A DNA stretch of 11,637 nucleotides from Clostridia bacterium (GTDB taxonomy: Bacteria; Bacillota; Clostridia; Oscillospirales; CAG-272): contig JAFQNZ010000189.1 of assembly GCA_017395715.1 (NCBI GenBank), positions 1 through 11,637 of the forward strand, read 5' to 3'. Of the stretch, positions 4,987 through 11,637 are shown piece after piece (the first letter of the stretch is position 1; the number at the start of each line of letters is the position of its first letter). The notes beneath the pieces are model-generated. The model saw only the letters and a list, made by a program, of their open reading frames with translations, made no database searches and was not told the DNA's origin. Made by a program: the position numbers and the translations under genes.

Positions 4987-7014
4987 ATGAAAAAAATATT
5001 GTTAAGCCTTGTCATTTTCACCGTTTGTCTTTGGCTCTTGGCCTCCTGCGGCAGTGAAGAAACAACCACAACAAACAGCCAAAGCAGTAAGCTGCCCGAT
5101 CCCACCCCCGAAAGTACGCTTGTCACCACGGGTGAATCGGGACAAGAAACAAGCCCCGCAACCACCGCCGCGACCAAACCGACAACCAAGCCACAAGACA
5201 GTTCAAAAGCGCCGTTTGGCACAACCACGCCAAGCAGCACGCAAACGCCTACCCTGCCCGACTATCCGAGCAATCTTTGCCTGAACGATCTTGACAAAAT
5301 GGCAATCAAGCTTTTGGCGTTTGAAAAGCCGGACGCCTTTTCGGGCAATGTCGGCATTACCTATGTGTTCAACGACAACGCCGCCGACCTTGACCAAAGA
5401 CTGCTCGATGGTATGCAAAACAAAACCGTTTCTCTCGCTCTGCGTATCAACGGCACGCTTTACCCGATCACTGATTATGTACGATCCGGTGTGTACCTCA
5501 GCTTAAATGCCGAAAAAGCAGGCGCGATGTTCGTTGCAGGCGTTGCTTATTCGGTTGCGCTTGAATTTTACGATACGAACGATTCCCTCATCTGCTATTC
5601 ACGCAGCGAACTTGTCGCAACACCCTTCAGCACCAAAAAAACACCAGAACGAAAGCCTTTGACAGTCACCCTGCCCACCGAGGGTCTTAACAAAGTCACC
5701 GTCAACCAAAACTCGCTTTCCACAGTTGGCTTTGAAATATGGGCAGACAGTAGCGTTGCCAATCTCTTTGACGGCAATACAAGAACAAGATTCGGTGCCA
5801 CGGCTCAGGTAACCGTTCCCACCGTTTTCTTTAACCTTTCCCAAAACGAAACGCTCACCTACTACACCGTCCACACCGCAAGCGACGCCGCCATGTATCC
5901 CGAACGCAATCCTCTCGGTTGGCGCCTTTACGGCAAGATTGGCGACATGTGGATGCTTCTTTCCAAAGTAGAAGACACAGCCACCGAGGAAACAGGTCTG
6001 AAAGCCGAAAACGAAACAGGCTTCTCTTACGCCATTGCCGCACCGTTTGCCTGCAGCGAATACAAGATCGAATTCGTCTTTTCAAGTCCCATGGTGCAGC
6101 TTGGCGATATCACCCTCTACGCCACCAAAGACTTCTCAGCTCCCGCCCCCGATCCGAATGCGGGAAGTATTCTGAACAACAGCCAAGCCGTTCTTTCTTC
6201 CTTCCGATTGATTTCCGAGTTACAAAACCGCGTGGGCGTTGTGTATTATCTCCCGACAGGCTCTACTGTCGGTAACACCATCCGCGCAGGTCTTGACCGT
6301 GGCGAAATGTTCGCCACCGTTACCCTTGACAAAACGGTTTATCAAATCATTGATCATGTTTGGAACGGCGATTATCTCTATCTTGATCTGCAGTCTGCCG
6401 GCGCACCTGTTTTTGCCAATGTGATCTATCAAGTCTCGCTTGGTATTCACAAGGCTTCCGGCACAAGACTTTACTACACCAACGCGCAGTCCTTGTCCTC
6501 ACCCTATGAAACACCCAATCTGCCCGAACGAATCGGTATGAACATCACGCTGCCGCAAGGTCTCACGCAGGTAAGCGTCAATACCAACTCGGTCAAAACA
6601 GAAAACATCGAGCACTTTGGTGATGGCGATCCGAAGCAGCTCTTCGACGGCGACACCAAAAATTCCAAAATCGGCGGTACGCTTGCCGAGGGCACCTTCA
6701 CCCTCACCTTCTCGTTAAGAAGCCAAGCCGCACTCACCTACTACACAGTCTATACCGGCAACGACACACAATCCCATCCCGAACGCAATCCTCTCGGCTG
6801 GCAGCTCTTTGGTAAAGTGGGCGAGGAATACGTCCTCCTTTCGGATATCCGCGAAACAGGCGTCGCTTACAGCGGACTTGAGGGCGTAAACGCCACCCCG
6901 TATTCCTACAAGATCGAAACACCCACCGCTTGTAAAGATTACATGATCATATTCGACACCAATTCCATGTTCCAGCTCAACGAAATGATTCTCTACACAG
7001 GCACAGGCAAATAA
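4987..7014 (+). CDS. Surface lipoprotein with two tandem beta/discoidin-like units
   Basis: A 675-residue lipoprotein of unknown function. The signal peptide ends in LLASC (Cys21), and a Thr/Pro/Ser-rich linker runs to about residue 97. The rest is two copies of one unit, 99-394 and 396-675. Each has a first beta-rich part (with TLP...L..V.VN..S at 225 and 518) and a discoidin-like part with LFDG, LTYYTV.T..D, PERNPLGW (305-312 and 598-605) and a closing I.LY strand. The offset between equivalent motifs is a constant 293 residues, and 22 bases around PERNPLG are identical, so the duplication is not very old. The second part resembles the C-terminal module of the divergent phosphoesterase. No catalytic motif is visible, which suggests binding to glycan or surface. 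The start is ATG 4987, with AAAGGAG eight bases upstream; the GTG at 4978 lies inside that ribosome site. Confidence 0.85.
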   Translation: MKKILLSLVIFTVCLWLLASCGSEETTTTNSQSSKLPDPTPESTLVTTGESGQETSPATTAATKPTTKPQDSSKAPFGTTTPSSTQTPTLPDYPSNLCLNDLDKMAIKLLAFEKPDAFSGNVGITYVFNDNAADLDQRLLDGMQNKTVSLALRINGTLYPITDYVRSGVYLSLNAEKAGAMFVAGVAYSVALEFYDTNDSLICYSRSELVATPFSTKKTPERKPLTVTLPTEGLNKVTVNQNSLSTVGFEIWADSSVANLFDGNTRTRFGATAQVTVPTVFFNLSQNETLTYYTVHTASDAAMYPERNPLGWRLYGKIGDMWMLLSKVEDTATEETGLKAENETGFSYAIAAPFACSEYKIEFVFSSPMVQLGDITLYATKDFSAPAPDPNAGSILNNSQAVLSSFRLISELQNRVGVVYYLPTGSTVGNTIRAGLDRGEMFATVTLDKTVYQIIDHVWNGDYLYLDLQSAGAPVFANVIYQVSLGIHKASGTRLYYTNAQSLSSPYETPNLPERIGMNITLPQGLTQVSVNTNSVKTENIEHFGDGDPKQLFDGDTKNSKIGGTLAEGTFTLTFSLRSQAALTYYTVYTGNDTQSHPERNPLGWQLFGKVGEEYVLLSDIRETGVAYSGLEGVNATPYSYKIETPTACKDYMIIFDTNSMFQLNEMILYTGTGK

Positions 7015-7023
7015 AAACAGAGA

Positions 7024-7051
7024 AAAGCCACATCCTGCGGGATGTGGCTTT
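7024..7051. terminator. Bidirectional terminator between lipoprotein and AraC genes
   Basis: A perfect 12-bp stem AAAGCCACATCC/GGATGTGGCTTT (7024-7035 with 7040-7051) closes on TGCG. It begins ten bases after the lipoprotein stop. A-rich sequence to the left and T-rich sequence to the right let it serve both the plus-strand lipoprotein gene and the minus-strand AraC gene. Confidence 0.8.
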
Positions 7052-7139
7052 GTTGTTTTCATGCTTGCGTACCTTGCAGAGCGATGGGTTGCGCGAGATG
7101 TCACGATACTTTTTTGATTCACTTTTCTTGTTTTTTGAA

Positions 7140-7155
7140 AAAATATCGATATTTT
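7140..7155. repeat. AT-rich perfect palindrome at the 3' end of the AraC gene
   Basis: AAAATATCGATATTTT is a perfect 16-base palindrome four bases beyond the AraC-type gene's stop. It has no loop, so it reads more like a protein-binding site than a terminator. Function unknown. Confidence 0.35.
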
Positions 7156-7158
7156 CTA

Positions 7159-8019
7159 TCAACGCTTGCGATATTCACGGGGACAAACCCCAAAATACGC
7201 CGAAAAGGCAGAAGAAAAATAAGTAAAAGAAGAAAACCCGTTCATTGCGGCAACTGTCTTTAATGGGAGATTACTTGATGTCATATAGCTTGCCGCCATG
7301 ATCAAGCGAAAACGGAGAAGATACTCCGCAAACCCAATTTTCATAACACGGTGAAAGTAAGAGGAAAAATAACCGGGCGAAAGACCCACTGCATCGGCAA
7401 CGCGGGCAAGGGTCAGCTTCATGCGATAATGCTCACGAATATATAGAAGCGCCCGGCGAATGATCGCATCCTCCGAATCCATTGTCAATTCCTCGCGCTT
7501 TGGCAAAGCATTAAGCGTTTTGATCAAACGAACACAGATAGATTCGATCTCGTTTTGCACCAGTACCGCTGTGAGCGGTGGAATCGGATCAACCGCTTCT
7601 TCGGAATAGTCTTTCTTCATGTTCTGAAAAAGAGACAAAAAGCTTTCGTACTGTTCACCTTCCGCCAAAAAGCAAAGCAATCTTCCTTGGCGGTAAAGGG
7701 CATCTGCCACCTCTGCCTTCAAAAGATTCTCACGAAAGATCACATTGTAATAGCGTAAAAAGTTACCCTTGGGAACAGAAAGCGAATGATAGTCGGAGGG
7801 TGTTGTCAGAAAAAGAAACCCACGCCCCACCGAAAAGGAAGCACCGTTAACGGTATATACCCCTTCGCCGTCATACACATAAGACAGCTCGTAAAAATCA
7901 TGAAAGTGATATTTGCCGTCAAAAATACCATTCCCCTCGGTATAACAATCCCATATCACAAAATCATCCTGTCCGAGAAAACGTCTGCCGTCAAGCACGC
8001 CGAGCTCATAAGTATTCAT
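7159..8019 (-). CDS. AraC-family transcriptional regulator
   Basis: A 286-residue regulator. The N-terminal half is a cupin-like sensing domain with HFHDFYELSYVYDGEG (His38, His40, Glu44), the usual sugar-binding pocket of this family. The C-terminal 97 residues (about 190-286) are the double helix-turn-helix DNA-binding domain, with LARVADAVGLSPGYFSSYFH as the first helix-turn-helix and a second ending in PREYRKR. Family length is normal. AGGAGA lies seven bases before the ATG. The gene is transcribed away from the GH29 fucosidase gene with 175 bases between their starts, the usual arrangement for a local activator of a carbohydrate-use gene. The inducer is therefore probably a fucose-containing sugar or related glycan (inference). 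The stop TGA is followed at once by an in-frame TAG. Confidence 0.93.
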   Translation of the reverse strand: MNTYELGVLDGRRFLGQDDFVIWDCYTEGNGIFDGKYHFHDFYELSYVYDGEGVYTVNGASFSVGRGFLFLTTPSDYHSLSVPKGNFLRYYNVIFRENLLKAEVADALYRQGRLLCFLAEGEQYESFLSLFQNMKKDYSEEAVDPIPPLTAVLVQNEIESICVRLIKTLNALPKREELTMDSEDAIIRRALLYIREHYRMKLTLARVADAVGLSPGYFSSYFHRVMKIGFAEYLLRFRLIMAASYMTSSNLPLKTVAAMNGFSSFTYFSSAFSAYFGVCPREYRKR

Positions 8020-8050
8020 ATCTCTTTCTCCTGTTCTGCTTCATGGTTTT

Positions 8051-8079
8051 ATTATTCCACATTGGTTGCTTTTTGTCAA
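8051..8079 (-). promoter_or_regulatory. Sigma-A promoter of the AraC-type gene
   Basis: On the minus strand a consensus TTGACA (8074-8079) and AATAAT (8051-8056) are 17 bases apart. The promoter lies 31 bases upstream of the start codon. Confidence 0.8.
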
Positions 8080-8126
8080 TAGTTTCGTTATTTTTATATT
8101 TAACAATGAATTTTACGATTTTTTCA

Positions 8127-8162
8127 TTTTTCATTGAAAAAGCAAAGAAAGTATGCTAAGGT
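8127..8162 (+). promoter_or_regulatory. Weak promoter and possible operator of the fucosidase gene
   Basis: TTGAAA (8134-8139) is 17 bases from a poor -10 box TAAGGT (8157-8162); TATGCT at 8152 is better but badly spaced. A weak -10 fits a gene needing an activator. The -35 box overlaps a dyad TTTTTC-ATT-GAAAAA (8127-8141), preceded by related TTTTCA repeats, which could be a regulator site. Confidence 0.4.
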
Positions 8163-8194
8163 AAAAGTGTAAAATTCTTTTCAAGGAGTCTTTT

Positions 8195-10549
8195 ATGAAA
8201 ACGAAAAAAGCCATTCAACTCACCCTGTTTGTCTGTATTATCGTTGTCCTTCTGACACTTATGGCGACACTCGGCGTGAATGCGGAAAACGCCAAAAACA
8301 GCCATGCGTTTAACGGCATTCACATCACAAGAGAAAGCATTGCCGTGAAAGAAGGAGGCAGCTTTGCCCTCAAGCTCCGCAAAATCAACGCGGGGAATGC
8401 CAAAGAGGTTTACACCAGCGAAAATCCGATGGTCGCCACGGTCAGCGACACGGGCGAAGTGTTTGGTATTGCCGAAGGCGAAACCACCGTCACCGTCACC
8501 AAAGGCGAGTTTTCCGACAGCGTGAAGGTCAGAGTGACCAAGAATGACCCGGCAATTGAAGAATACGAACACACCGCCGAGCTTCTGCGCGACTTTTTAG
8601 ACCTTCGTTTCGGTCTGTTTTTGCACTTTAACAGCGCCACCTATGAATTCGCAAGCGGTGGCGACTGGGGTGGCAACAGCGGCGAAAACCACACCTCCGC
8701 CTTTGATCCTGCCGTTTGGGATCCTTCTCAGCTCGACTGCGAAGGCTGGGCAAAAGCTGCCAAAAGTGCCGGCATGACCTTTGCCGTTCTCACCACCAAG
8801 CACCACGACGGCTTTAATCTGTGGGACAGCGCTTACACCGATTACGACGTGGGAAGTGCCAAAAATACCACCGACGTGGTCAAAGCCTACACCGACGCTT
8901 GCCGCGCCGAGGGCATTCAACCCGGTTTGTATTTCTCCATGCTTGATATCAAGCACAAGATCACCTCACGAAGCTGTTCTGCCAACGATATTGAGTTCAT
9001 CAAAGCACAGCTCACCGAGCTTTTGACAGGCTACGGCGAAATTCCTTTCATCATCTTTGACGCCTGGAATGCCTATTGGGGCGGCCCCAACTACACCCTG
9101 TTGCCCTATGAGGAAATCGTCAACCTCGTCCACACCCTTCAGCCGAATTGCCTTGTGATCAACATCAGCTGTGAGGCAAACAACGTGCATTCGCAGGTTA
9201 CCATGTTTGAAAGCGGCGCGGGACAAGGCGTGCCCGAATGGTTCGACAACGTCAACATCTCCTGCAACACCCCCACAAGTGACTGGTTCTACGATAAAGG
9301 CACGCTCAGCTCGATGAAATCGGTCGATTGGGTACTGAAAGAAAACATCAGCAAATTCCGCGATTCGGATACCGTCTTTATTCTGAACGCCTCCCCAAAC
9401 AAAAAGGGCAAGATCGAAACGGCATTCACGAAGCTTCTTTCTGAGGTCGGCAAAGGATATGCCAAAACGGCAGACGTTAACAAGATGCCCGACCGCTATC
9501 TTGCCGATTACGACTATCACAACAACCTTCTCTTCCACAAAGATTTCGCATCGAGCGGATATGACGGCAAAGCCTCTCCGGGGCGCGTTGCCGATGGCTA
9601 CTGTGACAAAGACTTCGAGCATGAAACCGCCTATAAATCCAAAAGCGGCATGACCTATCTGACAGGCGACATCGGCTACAAGACATCCCTTGGCAAGCTT
9701 TACGTGCATATCAGTTCAAGTATGACACAGTCTGCCGCCGACAAAACCCACATCTTCCTTTTGAACGAAAATCCCGGCAGAACCACCTACAACAAGCTCT
9801 CCAACAGCGAATACGTCAAAACCTTGAAGCTGACCGATGGGAACTTGACCGATAACTGCTACACGCTTGATTTTGAAGGCGCAAAAGGGCGCTACGTTGT
9901 CTTTGTCCTGGAAGGATCCGGCTCGTTCTCTTTCAGCGAGATCATTCTGAATCCTTACACTTTGAAAGATGATGCTGCCCACTCTTTGAGAGACAAGTTC
10001 GAAACGGTTACCACCACTGTCGGCAAGCTCCCCACCCTTGACGAAAAAGCCTACTTCATCGCGGCAAACGGCGCGCTTGTGGAAAAGGCAATCACTTGGA
10101 ATACCAAGAACCTTGACCTTTCCCAAGCAGGCAAGACCACTCTCTACGGTACTACCGACGACGGCTGTGAGCTTACCATGCCGATCCGCGTCATTTTGGA
10201 AGATCTTTACACCGAAGTACCCTCTGTCAGCGTAACGGCGTCTTCGATGTGGAGCCAGGCAGAACAACTCGGTTGGGCGCATTCGCGCAATCTGATCGAC
10301 AAATCGGGTCTTGACAAAAATGCCGCCAGCATCTTCTTCAGCACGCACGACAATCCCCATAACGGCACATCCATGTGGCACACGCGCGAGGGCAACAAAA
10401 CAGGCTGGCTGATCTTTGACCTTGGTAAAGTTTCTACCGTGAGCAACGCGCTTATTTGGAATCATAACCAAGAGGACGAGCCCGACCGCGGTGTGAAAAC
10501 CATGACGGTATATTACACCGATAAAGCAAGCCCCACTGACAGCGATTGA
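8195..10549 (+). CDS. Secreted GH29 alpha-L-fucosidase, N-terminal part up to a premature TGA
   Basis: This 784-codon part ends at a TGA that looks accidental. A hydrophobic signal segment (about 6-31) precedes a Big_2-type Ig fold (about 44-116). The GH29 domain (about 124-435) has FGLFLHF (139-145), TTKHHDGFNLWDS (Lys202-His203-His204) and the likely nucleophile Asp289 in FIIFDAWNAYW. GH29 retaining enzymes release alpha-L-fucose from host or plant glycans. After it come a beta-sandwich module (about 440-590), a Big_4-like domain (about 592-668) and an F5/8C discoidin domain starting near 669 (SVTASSMWSQ, FDLG, VYYTD). The frame stops inside that last domain at codon 785. The same frame stays open to 11611, so the intact gene would encode about 1138 residues. 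AAGGAG lies six bases before the ATG. As read, the product would keep its catalytic domain but lose its C-terminal membrane anchor. The exact acid/base residue is not assigned. Confidence 0.88.
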   Translation: MKTKKAIQLTLFVCIIVVLLTLMATLGVNAENAKNSHAFNGIHITRESIAVKEGGSFALKLRKINAGNAKEVYTSENPMVATVSDTGEVFGIAEGETTVTVTKGEFSDSVKVRVTKNDPAIEEYEHTAELLRDFLDLRFGLFLHFNSATYEFASGGDWGGNSGENHTSAFDPAVWDPSQLDCEGWAKAAKSAGMTFAVLTTKHHDGFNLWDSAYTDYDVGSAKNTTDVVKAYTDACRAEGIQPGLYFSMLDIKHKITSRSCSANDIEFIKAQLTELLTGYGEIPFIIFDAWNAYWGGPNYTLLPYEEIVNLVHTLQPNCLVINISCEANNVHSQVTMFESGAGQGVPEWFDNVNISCNTPTSDWFYDKGTLSSMKSVDWVLKENISKFRDSDTVFILNASPNKKGKIETAFTKLLSEVGKGYAKTADVNKMPDRYLADYDYHNNLLFHKDFASSGYDGKASPGRVADGYCDKDFEHETAYKSKSGMTYLTGDIGYKTSLGKLYVHISSSMTQSAADKTHIFLLNENPGRTTYNKLSNSEYVKTLKLTDGNLTDNCYTLDFEGAKGRYVVFVLEGSGSFSFSEIILNPYTLKDDAAHSLRDKFETVTTTVGKLPTLDEKAYFIAANGALVEKAITWNTKNLDLSQAGKTTLYGTTDDGCELTMPIRVILEDLYTEVPSVSVTASSMWSQAEQLGWAHSRNLIDKSGLDKNAASIFFSTHDNPHNGTSMWHTREGNKTGWLIFDLGKVSTVSNALIWNHNQEDEPDRGVKTMTVYYTDKASPTDSD

Positions 10550-11611
10550 ATCAAGATCGACACCTACACGCTCACAAGAGCGCATTCTTCTGCCGATCAA
10601 ACCGCCACCGACTTCATTTCGTTTGGCAAGATCGAAGCGCGCAAGATCAAATTTGATATCACAGAAAACTACGGCGACCCCTCGGTAACCGGCCTTTCGG
10701 AGGTGATCTTCTTTACCGCCCCCGCAAGCGATACACTTGATTACGCCGCTATCTATGCCGCTATGACAAAGCTTGATATGCTGAGCCGCTTTGATTACAG
10801 CGAAAGCAGCTACTCTGCCGCCAAAGCCGCCTATACCGCCGCCGAAAGCGGTGTCAAAACAGCCAAGACCCAAGCCGAGCTCAACACACTCGCCAAGGCA
10901 CTCAGCGACGCGATCACCGAAATGGAAAAGACCTACAGCAAAAAAACCATCAAGTCGCTTTCCTTCAATCTGACAATGGAAGCCGGCAAATCACTTCCCG
11001 AAACCGTCACGGTCAGCTTTACCGACAGAACCACACAAGAAGCACGCGTGGTTTGGAATATGCTTCCCACAGACCAAGTAAACACCCCCGGCTCGTTCGA
11101 CCTTGCGGGCAGACTTGAAGGCACGCCCTACACCGTCACCGCATACATCAAGGTGGAAGGCGTTTCGGATGCCTCACTTCGCACCATCGTGGAAAGCTAC
11201 AAGACAATCGAACTCACCTCTTACAGCGAATCCACCCAAAGTGCTTTTGTGAGCGCTTTGCAAAAAGCAACAGCACTTCTTGAGAAAACAAACAAAACAC
11301 AAGAGGAAGTCAATGCCGCCAAAGCCGAGCTCACCGCGGCAAAATACGCGCTGAAAAAGACTTATGCTACCGACAAACCCGTGGTATCACCGCCCATCAC
11401 CAACACACCCGCCACAAGCAACACGCCTACCACAACAAACACACCCAGCACAAGCGATACGCCCTCCACAAGTGATGCACCGGGCGCAATGCAACCGAAA
11501 GAAGACTCGCTCTCTGTCGGATGGATTCTTCTCATCATCCTTGGCGCGGTTTTATTCTTTGGTCTTGGTGTAGGTGTCACCGTCTTTATCATGAAAAAGA
11601 AAAACAAGTGA
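10550..11611 (+). pseudogene. C-terminal remainder of the GH29 protein (FIVAR, Big, membrane anchor), same frame after the TGA
   Basis: The frame continues without shift: IKIDTYTLTR completes the split F5/8C domain (to about residue 838 of the joined protein). It is followed by a FIVAR-like helical repeat (about 845-915), a Big_4-like fold (about 918-989, with VVWNMLP and PGSFDLAG), a second FIVAR repeat (about 990-1058), a Thr/Pro hexapeptide tail, a transmembrane helix (GWILLIILGAVLFFGLGVGV) and KKKNK. No LPxTG motif is present, so anchoring would be by the helix. Internal starts such as GTG 10703 are not credible: that GTG lies within the coding string for SEVIFF and there is no signal peptide. 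This is therefore the tail of one gene, not a separate gene. It is translated only if the TGA is an error or is read through. Confidence 0.75.
11402..11473 (+). repeat. Hexapeptide tandem repeat in the surface tail
   Basis: Four 18-base units encode NTPATS, NTPTTT, NTPSTS and DTPSTS, a Thr/Pro spacer before the membrane helix. It is probably a cell-wall-spanning stalk. Repeats of this kind often change copy number between strains. Confidence 0.7.
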
Positions 11612-11618
11612 GGTTATG

Positions 11619-11637
11619 ATGACAAATCTTGAACAAA
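11619..11637 (+). CDS. Start of a following gene (partial)
   Basis: An ATG (11619, with another in-frame ATG at 11616) follows the fucosidase stop by seven bases and opens MTNLEQ. GAGG at 11610-11613 overlaps the previous stop and is best spaced for 11619. The close spacing suggests co-transcription with the fucosidase gene. Six codons are too few to identify a product. Confidence 0.45.

Noticed and set aside
10547..10549. Selenocysteine insertion at the TGA
   Set aside because: A discoidin domain has no use for selenocysteine, no catalytic site is near, and Trp fits the position. I also see no obvious hairpin of the bacterial selenocysteine type directly after the codon.
9716..10873. A 385-codon open frame on the minus strand opposite the fucosidase gene
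   Set aside because: Its translation is low-complexity with no recognisable motif and no ribosome site. It is a shadow of the plus-strand gene and spans the premature TGA without explaining it.
11402..11608. Sortase anchor at the fucosidase C-terminus
   Set aside because: The tail has a Thr/Pro stalk, a hydrophobic helix and a basic end, but no LPxTG or close variant before the helix.
10703..11611. An independent gene starting at GTG 10703
   Set aside because: The GTG lies inside a GGAGGTG string that is coding sequence for SEVIFF, the domain before it continues across the TGA in the same frame, and there would be no signal peptide for a surface protein.

Overview
The window looks like part of a gut-associated Firmicutes/Clostridia chromosome, probably an uncultured relative of Oscillospiraceae/Ruminococcaceae. 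The pointers are consensus sigma-A promoters with strong GGAGG-type ribosome sites, Thr/Pro-rich lipoproteins, FIVAR and Big-type surface domains around a glycosidase, and dispersed hairpin repeats of a kind I associate with that group. Taxonomy is inference; no rRNA or tRNA is present.

Layout. Positions 1-81 carry the last codons of an upstream gene, possibly a glycosidase C-terminus, with an in-frame TAA just inside the window. Positions 82-500 are non-coding and packed with terminator-like hairpins and a REP-like palindromic element. A zinc-ribbon membrane protein (564-1349, +) converges on an aldo/keto reductase with two C-terminal 4Fe-4S clusters (1626-2759, -); a perfect 29-bp inverted repeat lies between them. 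Positions 2832-3231 hold more REP-like repeats and a terminator homologous to the one at 129-157. Two lipoprotein genes then diverge from one control region: a metallophosphoesterase with a C-terminal discoidin-like module (3232-4809, -) and a lipoprotein made of two tandem copies of a roughly 290-residue unit (4987-7014, +). Next come an AraC-type regulator (7159-8019, -) and, divergently, a large modular GH29 alpha-L-fucosidase frame (8195-11611, +). A further gene appears to start at the right edge.

How the genes may work together. Three neighbouring proteins (phosphoesterase, tandem lipoprotein, fucosidase) are exported or surface-anchored and carry discoidin-type modules, so the right two-thirds of the window looks like a surface glycan-foraging locus. 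The AraC regulator probably controls the fucosidase. The phosphoesterase/tandem-lipoprotein pair shares a control region with two dyads.

Main oddities: (i) the fucosidase frame is cut by one TGA at 10547-10549 exactly where a Trp codon would fit a discoidin domain; (ii) three REP-like copies keep the same fixed blocks but carry a central hairpin that differs in sequence while staying self-complementary; (iii) a composite 3'-end repeat (terminator hairpin, 30-nt linker, REP) occurs twice in opposite orientation; (iv) the tandem-duplicated lipoprotein is of a kind I cannot name.
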